Of a stretch of 23,964 bases of DNA, positions 14,928 through 21,823 are shown piece after piece. The stretch lies in contig CAKQXD010000015.1 of NCBI GenBank assembly GCA_934281605.1, forward strand, positions 1 through 23,964, given 5' to 3'. The notes beneath the pieces were generated by a model, which ran no database searches, was not told the origin of the DNA, and saw only the letters and a list, made by a program, of their open reading frames with translations. Source of the DNA: an uncultured Clostridia bacterium (lineage in GTDB: Bacteria; Bacillota; Clostridia; Peptostreptococcales; Anaerovoracaceae). Made by a program: the position numbers and the translations under genes. Within the stretch, counting starts at the first letter, position 1. Every line of letters starts with the position of its first letter.

Positions 14928-16148
14928 TTATGACTTTTTGTTATCGTTTTCTTCGATTTTTTCTTCTTGATCATCTTCCGGTTCGTTTTTTTCTTTCTCC
15001 GGCTGCTTCTCTGATTCTTCTGCCTCGTCCTCCGCGTCTTCTCTGTCAGGCGATTCTTCATCGCCGTCCTCTTCTTCCTGTAAAGGCTCTTCCTCGGGTT
15101 CTTCCTCAGCAGGCCTTTCTTTTTCCTCAGATGCTTCCTCTTCCTGCAAAGACTCCTCCTCAGCTTCGGCGCTTTCTTCTATCTCATCCTCAGCCGCATC
15201 CGATTCTGCTTCTTCTGTGGTTTCCTCCTCCGATTCAGCAATTTCTTCTTCGTTCTCTTCCACAGCATCTTCCGGCTCTTCGGATTCTTCTGCGTCGTCC
15301 TTTTCTATTTCATCTTCATCAGGCTTGTCGGCATCTTCTTCGGAGTCCTCATCTTCCTCGGCATCTGCAGCGGCTTCTTCATCGTCGCCATCTTCCGCCT
15401 CGGTATCATCCTCGTCTTCGCTGATTTCCGCTTCCTGATCGTCCGCCTCTTCCTGCTCTTCTTCCGATTCAGGAAGTTCCTCCATTTCCTCAGACTCGGC
15501 AGATTCTTCTTCGGCAGATTCTTCTTCCTCAGATTCCTCCGCTTCGTTCTCCTCTGATTCAATCTCTTCCTCGGACTCATCTTCATCAGTCTTCAACTCA
15601 GCAGAATTCTCCGCAGCTTCCGATTCTTCTGTTTCCTCAGGAGTTTCCGTTTCCTCAGATTTTTCAGGATCATCGGCCTCTTCCGGTTCAGCCGCATCGC
15701 TTTCCTCAGGATCAGCCTTTGCCGCTTCGTCTTCCGAAAGCTCCGCTTCATCAGATTCTTTTGATCCTTCTGCGGTTCCTGCAGTCTCATCATCCTCTGC
15801 AGATTCGACTTCTTCCTCTTCGCCGATCTGGAATACATCTGCGATCACTGCAAATTCCGGTTCCATGACAAAATCCGACATATGCAAACATTCCTGCGGA
15901 CAAATTTCCGTACACTCGCCGCACAAAATACACTGCATCCGGTTGATCTCCCAGGTTTCATCCTCTCCATTTACACGGATCGCCCCTACGATACAATGCT
16001 CCTCGCACTCGCCGCACAGAGCACAGCTTCCCGTTTCGATCGAAACGCTTCCCCGGATACCTTCCGGCGTCTGCAGCGATTCCGGATCGGCAGGCTGCTT
16101 GCCAAACAGATTTTTCAACAAAGTTCCGTTTATTCTAAAAAAGCTCAT
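14928..16148 (-). CDS. Two-cluster [4Fe-4S] ferredoxin subunit (EchF/NuoI-like) with a giant acidic tail
   Basis: The N-terminal 100 residues match the electron-transfer subunit of Ech and complex-I-like complexes. Two motifs bind [4Fe-4S] clusters: C42-x2-C45-x2-C48-x3-C52 and C73-x2-C76-x2-C79-x3-C83 (numbered from ATG at 16146-16148). From about residue 109 to the end at 406 the protein is a low-complexity tail: by hand count 168 of 298 residues are Glu or Asp, with Ser, Ala and Pro, and no Cys, Phe, Tyr or Trp. EchF-type subunits are usually about 120 residues, so the tail triples the length. An in-frame GTG three codons upstream is possible, but AGGTG six bases before the ATG favours the ATG. 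It is the last gene of the operon, nine bases after the large subunit. The ferredoxin role is secure; the tail's role is unknown. Confidence 0.9.
   Translation of the reverse strand: MSFFRINGTLLKNLFGKQPADPESLQTPEGIRGSVSIETGSCALCGECEEHCIVGAIRVNGEDETWEINRMQCILCGECTEICPQECLHMSDFVMEPEFAVIADVFQIGEEEEVESAEDDETAGTAEGSKESDEAELSEDEAAKADPEESDAAEPEEADDPEKSEETETPEETEESEAAENSAELKTDEDESEEEIESEENEAEESEEEESAEEESAESEEMEELPESEEEQEEADDQEAEISEDEDDTEAEDGDDEEAAADAEEDEDSEEDADKPDEDEIEKDDAEESEEPEDAVEENEEEIAESEEETTEEAESDAAEDEIEESAEAEEESLQEEEASEEKERPAEEEPEEEPLQEEEDGDEESPDREDAEDEAEESEKQPEKEKNEPEDDQEEKIEENDNKKS
14931..15824 (-). repeat. Low-complexity acidic-tail coding tract (purine-rich on the coding strand)
   Basis: About 890 bases in which the minus strand is dominated by GAA, GAG, GAT, GAC, TCT/TCC and GCx codons, and the plus strand by C and T. 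Short units such as those encoding EESE and EEESAE recur without a fixed period. I see no exact long tandem repeat; the pattern looks like codon-level bias with local duplication or slippage. It encodes the tail of the ferredoxin subunit and stays in frame throughout, so it is under coding constraint. Confidence 0.85.
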
Positions 16149-16157
16149 AACCAACAC

Positions 16158-17480
16158 CTACCAATCCATATTGTTCCTGCACGGATCCATCGTCAGCGAC
16201 ACCAGCTGCCTGTCGATCGGTTCGCACGCTTTCATCACCCGGACATACGCCAGTAAATTAGCGTCCGTCGCCATGCTGACCCTCAGCTTTTTGAGATGAT
16301 CCGAATCCGTTGTCTTTGCATAATAAACAGCCTGGCCATCCGGCTGCTCCAGACGAATGACCGCCTCCCCTGCAGAAAGAGTTTCCACCTCGACTGCAAT
16401 ATCACCTTCCGGGATTTCAGCAATCGCCCGTTCTATCATCGCTGCTGACTGAAAGATCTCTGCAGCAGCCACCTTGCAGCGTGCCATGGCATCGCCAGCC
16501 GTCTCCAGCACCGGTACAAAGTCCAGAGAACTGTAAATGCTCCAAAGCTCATCAGTACGTGCATCCGTCAGTACAGCAGAACCCCGTGCTGCCGGACCTT
16601 TGCAGAAGGCCTGCGCCGTTTCTTCCTCCAGAACGCCAACACCTTCCAGACACCGCCGCACGGAAGCATCCTGAGCCATCAGCGTTGTCAGTTTTTCCAG
16701 TTCATTCCGGCTGTTTTCCAGTGTCGTCAAGATGTCTTCCAGCTGTTCCGCTGAAATATCCTTTTTTAAGCCGCCTACCCGGCATAGGGACAGCATGATC
16801 CGATTTCCGGAAATGCGGTCAAAAATAGCCAGGATCGGCTCTCTCACCGCCAGAAATTCCATAGACAGGCTTTCAAATCCGATGCGGTCTGCCACCATGG
16901 AGAGCCAGTACAAATGACTCTGTATCCGAGACAGCTCCAACAGGATCACACGCAGGTATGCTGCCCGTTCCGGCACTTCAATACCAGATGCCTGCTCGAC
17001 TGCCATACAGTAACCAAGGCTGTTTCCAAAACTGCTGGTTCCAGCCATTCGCTCTGCCACATACATCATCTGCCTATAATCCCGATGCTCTGTCAATGCC
17101 TCCATATCGCTGCGGATGTTCTCTGCAGCATAAGAAATATCCGCCACATCATAAAACTCACGGAGATGTTCCTCTGCCACATGACGGAATTTCACACCGC
17201 AGTCCCGCGCCATATCCAGCTCCGCATCAAAAGCAGTCCAGAATACAAAGGTGATGCTGTCCACTGCAGTTTCCTCAGAAACCATCATCTTCAGGCTGAG
17301 AAGCCGGCTTTCATTCTCAAAGGTATAGATGAGCTCGATTTCGTCATCTTCCCGGTATGCACAGGCCTGACAGAAATGCCAGCCCTCTTCTTTCAGAGTT
17401 TTGACTTCGTCCAGCAGCTCAGACGCCTCAATGGTCAGAAAAGGATCGGAACCCATAGATTTTTCTGCACTATTACTCAT
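16158..17480 (-). CDS. Large subunit of Ech/complex-I-like complex (NuoC-NuoD fusion) lacking the NiFe-binding cysteines
   Basis: This 440-residue protein joins a NuoC/EchD-like domain (about residues 10-110) to a NuoD/EchE-like catalytic domain. In NiFe hydrogenases four cysteines bind the metal site, as RxCGxC and DPCxxC. Here the first motif reads ERMAGTSSFGNS (residues 143-154): Cys is replaced by A146 and S149, and the usual His by N153. The second reads DPCRNN near the end: C434 is kept but the next Cys is N437. A NiFe centre is thus very unlikely, and the protein fits the Ehr (energy-converting hydrogenase-related) group. ATG at 17478-17480 overlaps the small-subunit stop by eight bases, with GGAGG nine bases upstream; an upstream open stretch is Lys/Arg-rich shadow sequence. 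Confidence 0.85.
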   Translation of the reverse strand: MSNSAEKSMGSDPFLTIEASELLDEVKTLKEEGWHFCQACAYREDDEIELIYTFENESRLLSLKMMVSEETAVDSITFVFWTAFDAELDMARDCGVKFRHVAEEHLREFYDVADISYAAENIRSDMEALTEHRDYRQMMYVAERMAGTSSFGNSLGYCMAVEQASGIEVPERAAYLRVILLELSRIQSHLYWLSMVADRIGFESLSMEFLAVREPILAIFDRISGNRIMLSLCRVGGLKKDISAEQLEDILTTLENSRNELEKLTTLMAQDASVRRCLEGVGVLEEETAQAFCKGPAARGSAVLTDARTDELWSIYSSLDFVPVLETAGDAMARCKVAAAEIFQSAAMIERAIAEIPEGDIAVEVETLSAGEAVIRLEQPDGQAVYYAKTTDSDHLKKLRVSMATDANLLAYVRVMKACEPIDRQLVSLTMDPCRNNMDW

Positions 17481-17976
17481 CCTTCTGTTCCTCCTTTTCT
17501 TCGTTCTCTTCCGGCGCTTCCGCTGACTGTTCCGCTGCAGGTACAGCTTCCGCCTGATCTGCTTCTGCAGTATCTTCCTGCTTCTCAAAGCATTTGAGAA
17601 TGCCATCTATAATGCTTTCCGGCCGTACAGCACAGCCTGGAATATAAAGGTTTACCGGAAGAATCTGATCTGCACCGCCGAGCACATCACCGCAGCCCTC
17701 AAAAATACCGCCGGAACAGGCACAAGCACCCGCTGCCACGACTGCTTTCGGCTCTGCCATCCGGTCATAAAGCTCCAGGATCTGTTCCCGGTTTTCTTCC
17801 TGTACGATCCCTGTGATCAGCAGCACATCCGCATGTCTGGGATTGTCCGTTTTACGCACGCCATACTGTTCCAGATCGAACTTCGGGGAGAAACATGCCT
17901 GCGCTTCCATCCCGCATCCGCTGCATCCAGATCCGTCAAAATGGATGATCCATGGAAATTTTTCTACATACGACAC
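17473..17976 (-). CDS. Small [4Fe-4S] subunit (NuoB/EchC-like) with acidic C-terminal tail
   Basis: This is the subunit that carries the iron-sulfur cluster nearest the active site in complex I and Ech-type complexes. The 167-residue product has the cluster ligands C18-x2-C21, C85 and C115, in contexts GSGCSGCGME, GACACSGGIF and LYIPGCAVRPE that match the family. All four ligands are present, so the proximal cluster is intact even though the partner large subunit has lost its NiFe ligands. Residues from about 133 to the end form a tail rich in Glu and Ala. The start is GTG at 17974-17976, with GGGGG seven bases upstream; the nearby ATG at 17978 leads to a stop within five codons. It lies 12 bases after the NuoH-like gene and overlaps the large subunit gene. 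Confidence 0.9.
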   Translation of the reverse strand: MSYVEKFPWIIHFDGSGCSGCGMEAQACFSPKFDLEQYGVRKTDNPRHADVLLITGIVQEENREQILELYDRMAEPKAVVAAGACACSGGIFEGCGDVLGGADQILPVNLYIPGCAVRPESIIDGILKCFEKQEDTAEADQAEAVPAAEQSAEAPEENEEKEEQKDE

Positions 17977-17988
17977 ATCGCCACCCCC

Positions 17989-18864
17989 TTAAATCATAAC
18001 ATACAGCATGAAGAGGTTGACAGCACCTGTAACAGCTGCTGCTCCCCATGCAGTCTTAACCACAAAATCCCACTTTGTGCTTGCCGAACAATTATTGACG
18101 AACACCCGCAGGAAATATACCAGAAGCGCCGCTACAACGCCTGCTGCATGTCCCCATATCGTTCCATTACTGAAGAACAGAAATACGATCCCCAGTAAAA
18201 GTATGGTTTCATACCAGCCAGCCAGCTCGATCACCGCCAGCGTCCTTCCAGAGAATTCCGATGTAAGCCCTTTGATCCGCCTGCCTGCCGGATCAGAAGA
18301 AAAACTGAAGTCGAAAGGAGACGTTCTGGACTTGATGGCATAGATCAGTAAAAATCCTGCAAAAATCCCGATCAGCGGAAGGACAGGCATAGAAGATCCT
18401 ATCATGATATCTCTGACATCCATGCTTCCGCAGTACAGAGAAAAGCCTGCTGCAGTAAAGAGGATCATAGGGCAGTATGCCATCATACGCATCAGTTCGT
18501 AATCCGCACCCATGCGCGCCGAAGTTGCTCCGGATACATAGGCAGCAACGACCAGGAATACATCCGCAGCCACCAGTGCCAGAATGACGAACAGAAGATT
18601 CCCTCCTGCAAAGAATACCACCCCGGAAACGATTTCAAAGAAGAGAAATGCCTTGACATAATAATCATGTAAGTACTTTCCTTCCCCTTTTTTCTTAGAA
18701 CGCATCTTTTTCACATCCCGGAACGGCTGCAGAGCCGATGCACCCTTCTTTCCCTGCAGATTTGCAGAAAATCTGCGTCCCAGACCGGTCAGGAACCCGC
18801 CGATCAGAGGTGCCAGAACCAGATAGGCAACTGCCGATATCACGATTTTCAAAATCATCATCAT
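17989..18864 (-). CDS. Membrane anchor subunit (NuoH/EchB/HycD-like)
   Basis: NuoH-like subunits join the hydrophilic redox arm to the ion-pumping arm. The 291-residue product has about eight predicted membrane segments. Family landmarks are ANLQGKKGASALQPFRDVKK near residue 34, SPFDFSFSSDP at 182-192, and LTSEFSGRTLAVIELAGWYE at 200-219, closest to the EchB pattern. The Glu-rich loop after PFD in NuoH (EAEAELV type) is changed to SFSSDPAGRR, and AYCP at 129-132 stands where NuoH has SYE, so some charged residues of the usual proton path may be absent. ATG at 18862-18864 is the first of three ATGs, six bases after GGAGG; it overlaps the antiporter stop as ATGA. Confidence 0.88.
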   Translation of the reverse strand: MMMILKIVISAVAYLVLAPLIGGFLTGLGRRFSANLQGKKGASALQPFRDVKKMRSKKKGEGKYLHDYYVKAFLFFEIVSGVVFFAGGNLLFVILALVAADVFLVVAAYVSGATSARMGADYELMRMMAYCPMILFTAAGFSLYCGSMDVRDIMIGSSMPVLPLIGIFAGFLLIYAIKSRTSPFDFSFSSDPAGRRIKGLTSEFSGRTLAVIELAGWYETILLLGIVFLFFSNGTIWGHAAGVVAALLVYFLRVFVNNCSASTKWDFVVKTAWGAAAVTGAVNLFMLYVMI

Positions 18865-20732
18865 GCTGCACCTCCTAATAATCTCACAAGAGTACCGATC
18901 ATAAAGCCAAGGCTGATAATAATGCTGACTGCCGATAAGATACATCCGATCCAGATCAGTTTCTTTTCAGAGAACATAGTTCCCAGAGCCGTCTGAATAT
19001 CTCCGGAATCCAGCCGAACCGGGTTCACAGGTGCATAGTTTTTCTTATTCCCGTAAAATACACCGCAGAGCAGTACCAGGAATACGATAACGATAAGTCC
19101 CGTCAGACTGTCCGCCAGGCTCGCTCCTGCCGAAAGTCCCCCAAATGCGGTTTCCAGATACGGCATCACACCAAACATGGAAACCAGCGGGAATACGATA
19201 CTGAGAAATACGGCAAAAGCGATCATGAGCACGACAGGTCTGCCTGCCTTCTGCTCCTCGTCTTCCTGTGACGCCGCTGTCAGCACCAGCTGTCCCATGG
19301 ACTTTGCAAAATAGAACACCGCTGCCCCGGCGCCAAAACAGATGGCCGCAAACAACAGAATATTACCAGACTCCACAAAATCAGAAATCACATCCCAACG
19401 CATGATCAAAATCTCAAAGTTCGCCAGAAACAGTACCCCGGTACCAGTCAGCATACAGGCTGCCAGCTTCGGTCTTCCCTCAAATAATGTATACAGCGAA
19501 ACAGATCTGCCGTTTTCCAGCTGATCACGATCCATCTCCGCCATTCCTGCACACGCAAGCATAACCGTCTTGGCCGCCCCGTGAAACAACATGAGAAGGA
19601 TACCTGCCAGCACAGCTTCTGCACTGCCGATCCCGCCGCACGCCACGATCAGTCCCAGCGTGGAAATCGTCGAATACGATACCGTTTTCATAGCATCCGG
19701 CTGCAGTACTGCTGCCATCGCCCCGATCAGGAACGTGATCCCGCCGACCATCATCGCCATGATCCCTGCGAAATTTTCTACTCCCAGCACAGGCGCCATT
19801 TTTAAAATCAGAAATACCCCCGCATTGGCGCTGGTCACGCAGCTGATGACTGCCGCTGCCGGCGACAGCAGGTCCTTGCCCCGTATCAGCCATCCCGCAA
19901 ACGGGATCTGCATTGCCATGATTGCCCCTGCCAGCACAAAGAAAACAGCAGGAATCGCAACCATATCTCCGTACAGCGAGCCTATTTTCATCACAACATT
20001 GAGTTCCAGCGTACCGAACACCTGTCCCAGAATCAGGATCCCTGTCGTCAGCGCCATGCCGCCGAACAAATTCCATGTGAGATACCGGAACGCATTGCGG
20101 ATCGCATCTTCGGTCCCTGCATAACCGATCAGCAGGAAGGAAGTGACCACCAGAATTTCCCACACGAGATAGATCCAGAGAATATTATTGAAGATCACCA
20201 GTCCCATCATCGCAGCTATACCAAAAAACACCGTAGCGAAAAAGACGTTTCTTCTGTCTTTCAGCTCCGGGTGCTGCTGATGGAACTTCTCCAGATAACC
20301 TGCTCCAAAAGCACAGATCAGCCCTCCCACGATCGGAAGGAAGACCATAAGGATCAGCGAGAAGCGATCTACATATAAATTATGCTCCACTTTGATTGTC
20401 GATCCCTGCAAGAGCTCGAACACGACGAGCACCGCCGTCTGAACAAAAGCAAATAAGGGAGCCACATACCTTCTGTGCCGCAGTCCTTCATAAATCAAAT
20501 AAATCGCAAGTATCGCCGCGATCCCGATCACGACGTAATTGATCAATCCAAACTGTAATTTGAAGAATGTTTCTCCAGAAGGAAAATACATCACTACTGC
20601 TGCAATCGCTGCAGCCGTCATAACGATCGAAGCGAACGCCATGATCCCCTTTCTGGTTTTATCCCCCTTAGTTACTAAAAGAATCAGGGCAATGATTACA
20701 GGGAATGCTGTAAGAGATGTGATAATACCCAT
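18861..20732 (-). CDS. Antiporter-like membrane subunit (NuoL/NuoM, EchA-like)
   Basis: This protein belongs to the Mrp-antiporter-like family that moves protons or sodium ions in complex I, Ech and Mrp systems. It has 623 residues and about 14 to 16 hydrophobic segments, similar in length to EchA. Key charged residues are visible: E192 in LVWEILVV (the family TM5 Glu), K311 in LILKMAP, K349 in DAMKTVSYSTIS and K388 in FHGAAKTVML. The usual TPVSALIHAATMV motif is replaced by SPAAAVISCVTSANAG (from residue 290), losing its His. The order antiporter, NuoH-like, NuoB-like, NuoC/D-like, NuoI-like equals the echABCDEF order with D and E fused. ATG at 20730-20732 follows GGAGG by five bases; first gene of the operon. 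Confidence 0.9.
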   Translation of the reverse strand: MGIITSLTAFPVIIALILLVTKGDKTRKGIMAFASIVMTAAAIAAVVMYFPSGETFFKLQFGLINYVVIGIAAILAIYLIYEGLRHRRYVAPLFAFVQTAVLVVFELLQGSTIKVEHNLYVDRFSLILMVFLPIVGGLICAFGAGYLEKFHQQHPELKDRRNVFFATVFFGIAAMMGLVIFNNILWIYLVWEILVVTSFLLIGYAGTEDAIRNAFRYLTWNLFGGMALTTGILILGQVFGTLELNVVMKIGSLYGDMVAIPAVFFVLAGAIMAMQIPFAGWLIRGKDLLSPAAAVISCVTSANAGVFLILKMAPVLGVENFAGIMAMMVGGITFLIGAMAAVLQPDAMKTVSYSTISTLGLIVACGGIGSAEAVLAGILLMLFHGAAKTVMLACAGMAEMDRDQLENGRSVSLYTLFEGRPKLAACMLTGTGVLFLANFEILIMRWDVISDFVESGNILLFAAICFGAGAAVFYFAKSMGQLVLTAASQEDEEQKAGRPVVLMIAFAVFLSIVFPLVSMFGVMPYLETAFGGLSAGASLADSLTGLIVIVFLVLLCGVFYGNKKNYAPVNPVRLDSGDIQTALGTMFSEKKLIWIGCILSAVSIIISLGFMIGTLVRLLGGAA

Positions 20733-20775
20733 GAAATCCTCCTAATAATAGCATTGAAATATTTGTCTAGCTTAT

Positions 20776-20804
20776 ATTATATCTGTATGCATATTTATAA
20801 TCAA
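20776..20804 (-). promoter_or_regulatory. Sigma-A promoter of the Ech/Ehr-like operon
   Basis: Minus strand: -35 TTGATT at 20799-20804, 17 bases, -10 TATAAT at 20776-20781 (perfect consensus). It lies about 20 bases after the bofA stop and about 45 bases before the antiporter start. A better-looking TTGACT a few bases upstream would need a 22-base spacer and is rejected. ATGCATA is a short palindrome inside the spacer. Confidence 0.7.
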
Positions 20805-20823
20805 GTCAAAAGCGCACAACATT

Positions 20824-21093
20824 TCACAAATTAAAATAAAGCAGCAGTCCGACCACACCGGGCACCCCCGTAGCCCCTGCAATCACTGCGTTGACCGGAT
20901 TCGCAGGAAGCGTCAGTCCCCACTTTGCACCAAAAATATGAAGCAGCACCAGCACCGCTCCTCCCACCACACTGCACAGCAGAAGTTTCAGCAGCATTTT
21001 GATCGGAACAAAAAAGATACGCCCAAAAAAATACAACAGCAGCATACCCGCTGTATACGCCAGAAAAACACTGGTTTCCATCCCGATATCCAT
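20824..21093 (-). CDS. bofA: BofA-family protein (pro-sigma-K processing inhibitor)
   Basis: In B. subtilis BofA is a forespore-membrane-spanning inhibitor of the SpoIVFB protease, delaying sigma-K activation until the right stage. This product is 89 residues, matching the family, with two to three membrane segments (about residues 5-20, 28-48 and 70-88) and the typical end GATGVPGVVGLLLYFNL. I chose ATG at 21091-21093 because AAAGGAG lies six bases upstream; longer in-frame starts begin in the terminator region. It follows recR, as in B. subtilis where recR and bofA are near neighbours. Family membership is clear; whether this organism forms spores cannot be decided here. Confidence 0.88.
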   Translation of the reverse strand: MDIGMETSVFLAYTAGMLLLYFFGRIFFVPIKMLLKLLLCSVVGGAVLVLLHIFGAKWGLTLPANPVNAVIAGATGVPGVVGLLLYFNL

Positions 21094-21135
21094 TCCCTTC
21101 TCCTTTCCCGACATGTCCCCGCTTTTTCTGCAAAA

Positions 21136-21168
21136 GAAAAAGAGATGACCGCAATGCATCATCTCTTT
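21136..21168 (-). terminator. Intrinsic terminator after recR
   Basis: On the minus-strand transcript AAAGAGAUGA pairs with UCAUCUCUUU (10 pairs) around a 10-base loop, followed by UUCUUUUG. It lies between the recR stop (21212) and the bofA start (21093). It should end most dnaX-ybaB-recR transcription, leaving bofA dependent on read-through or on a promoter I cannot clearly see. Confidence 0.85.
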
Positions 21169-21211
21169 ACTATATTCCGTTTTTACCGATTTATGCCTTT
21201 CCCGGATCAGC

Positions 21212-21817
21212 TTACAGCTGCCGCCGGCCTTCCATGGCCTTCAGCAGAGTCACTTCATCGGCATATTCCAGATCGCCGCCCACCGGTATTCCATGTGCGA
21301 TCCTGCTGACCTTGATTCCGGAAGGTTTGATCAGCCGAGCGATATACATAGCCGTAGCCTCCCCTTCTATATTGGGATTGGTCGCAACGATCAGTTCCTT
21401 GACCGCTTCATCCTGCAGTCGCGGAATCAGACTCTTTAAATTGATATCATCCGGTCCGATCCCGTCCATAGGAGAAATAGCTCCGTGGAGCACATGATAA
21501 TAGCCTCTATATTCTTTTATCTTTTCCATAGCTGCCACATCCCGCGGATTCTCCACCACACAGATGGTGCTCTTGTCCCGCGTGTCATCAGAACAGATCG
21601 CGCACGGATCACTGTCGGTAAGATTGCCGCATACCGAGCAGTAGGTCATAGCTGTCTTGGCATTGCGAACGGCATCCGCCAGCGCAAACGCATCCTTGTC
21701 TTCCATGGAAAGGATATGAAAAGCAAGGCGCTGCGCCGTTTTCCCGCCGATGCCCGGCAGCTTGGAAAGCTCGTTGATCAGCTTATTTAAAGGCTTCGCA
21801 TACTGATACTGTCTCAT
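21212..21817 (-). CDS. recR: Recombination mediator RecR
   Basis: RecR works with RecO (and RecF) to load RecA on single-stranded DNA covered by SSB. The 201-residue product has an N-terminal helix-hairpin-helix (LSKLPGIGGKTAQRLAFHIL, residues 18-37), a zinc finger C60-x2-C63 and C72-x2-C75, and a Toprim domain from about residue 83 (TICVVENPRDVAAME, later IVATNPNIEGEATA). It starts at ATG 21815-21817, six bases after the ybaB stop, with only a weak ribosome binding site, so translation is probably coupled to ybaB. The dnaX-ybaB-recR order is standard in bacteria. Confidence 0.98.
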   Translation of the reverse strand: MRQYQYAKPLNKLINELSKLPGIGGKTAQRLAFHILSMEDKDAFALADAVRNAKTAMTYCSVCGNLTDSDPCAICSDDTRDKSTICVVENPRDVAAMEKIKEYRGYYHVLHGAISPMDGIGPDDINLKSLIPRLQDEAVKELIVATNPNIEGEATAMYIARLIKPSGIKVSRIAHGIPVGGDLEYADEVTLLKAMEGRRQL

Positions 21818-21823
21818 ATTCGT

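Noticed and set aside
14930..15438. Leu/Pro-rich and Ser-rich open frames on the plus strand opposite the acidic tail
   Set aside because: They are the complement of Glu/Asp/Ser codons; low-complexity composition alone keeps them open.
15305..15838. Lys/Arg-rich open frames on the minus strand, out of frame with the acidic tail
   Set aside because: GAAGAA read in another frame gives AGA/AAG codons, so a basic product is expected by chance. A frameshift in the tail is not needed, since the acidic frame is open throughout.
17481..17606. N-terminal extension of the large subunit rich in Lys and Arg
   Set aside because: It overlaps the coding tail of the small subunit in another frame; the ATG at 17480 has a good GGAGG and starts the family-like sequence.
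16158..20732. Calling the cluster a functional NiFe hydrogenase (Ech)
   Set aside because: Gene order and membrane subunits fit, but three of the four Ni-binding cysteines of the large subunit are absent, so an H2-forming site is very unlikely.
20776..20810. Promoter with TTGACT and TATAAT before the redox operon
   Set aside because: The spacer would be 22 bases. TTGATT with a 17-base spacer to the same -10 box is preferred.
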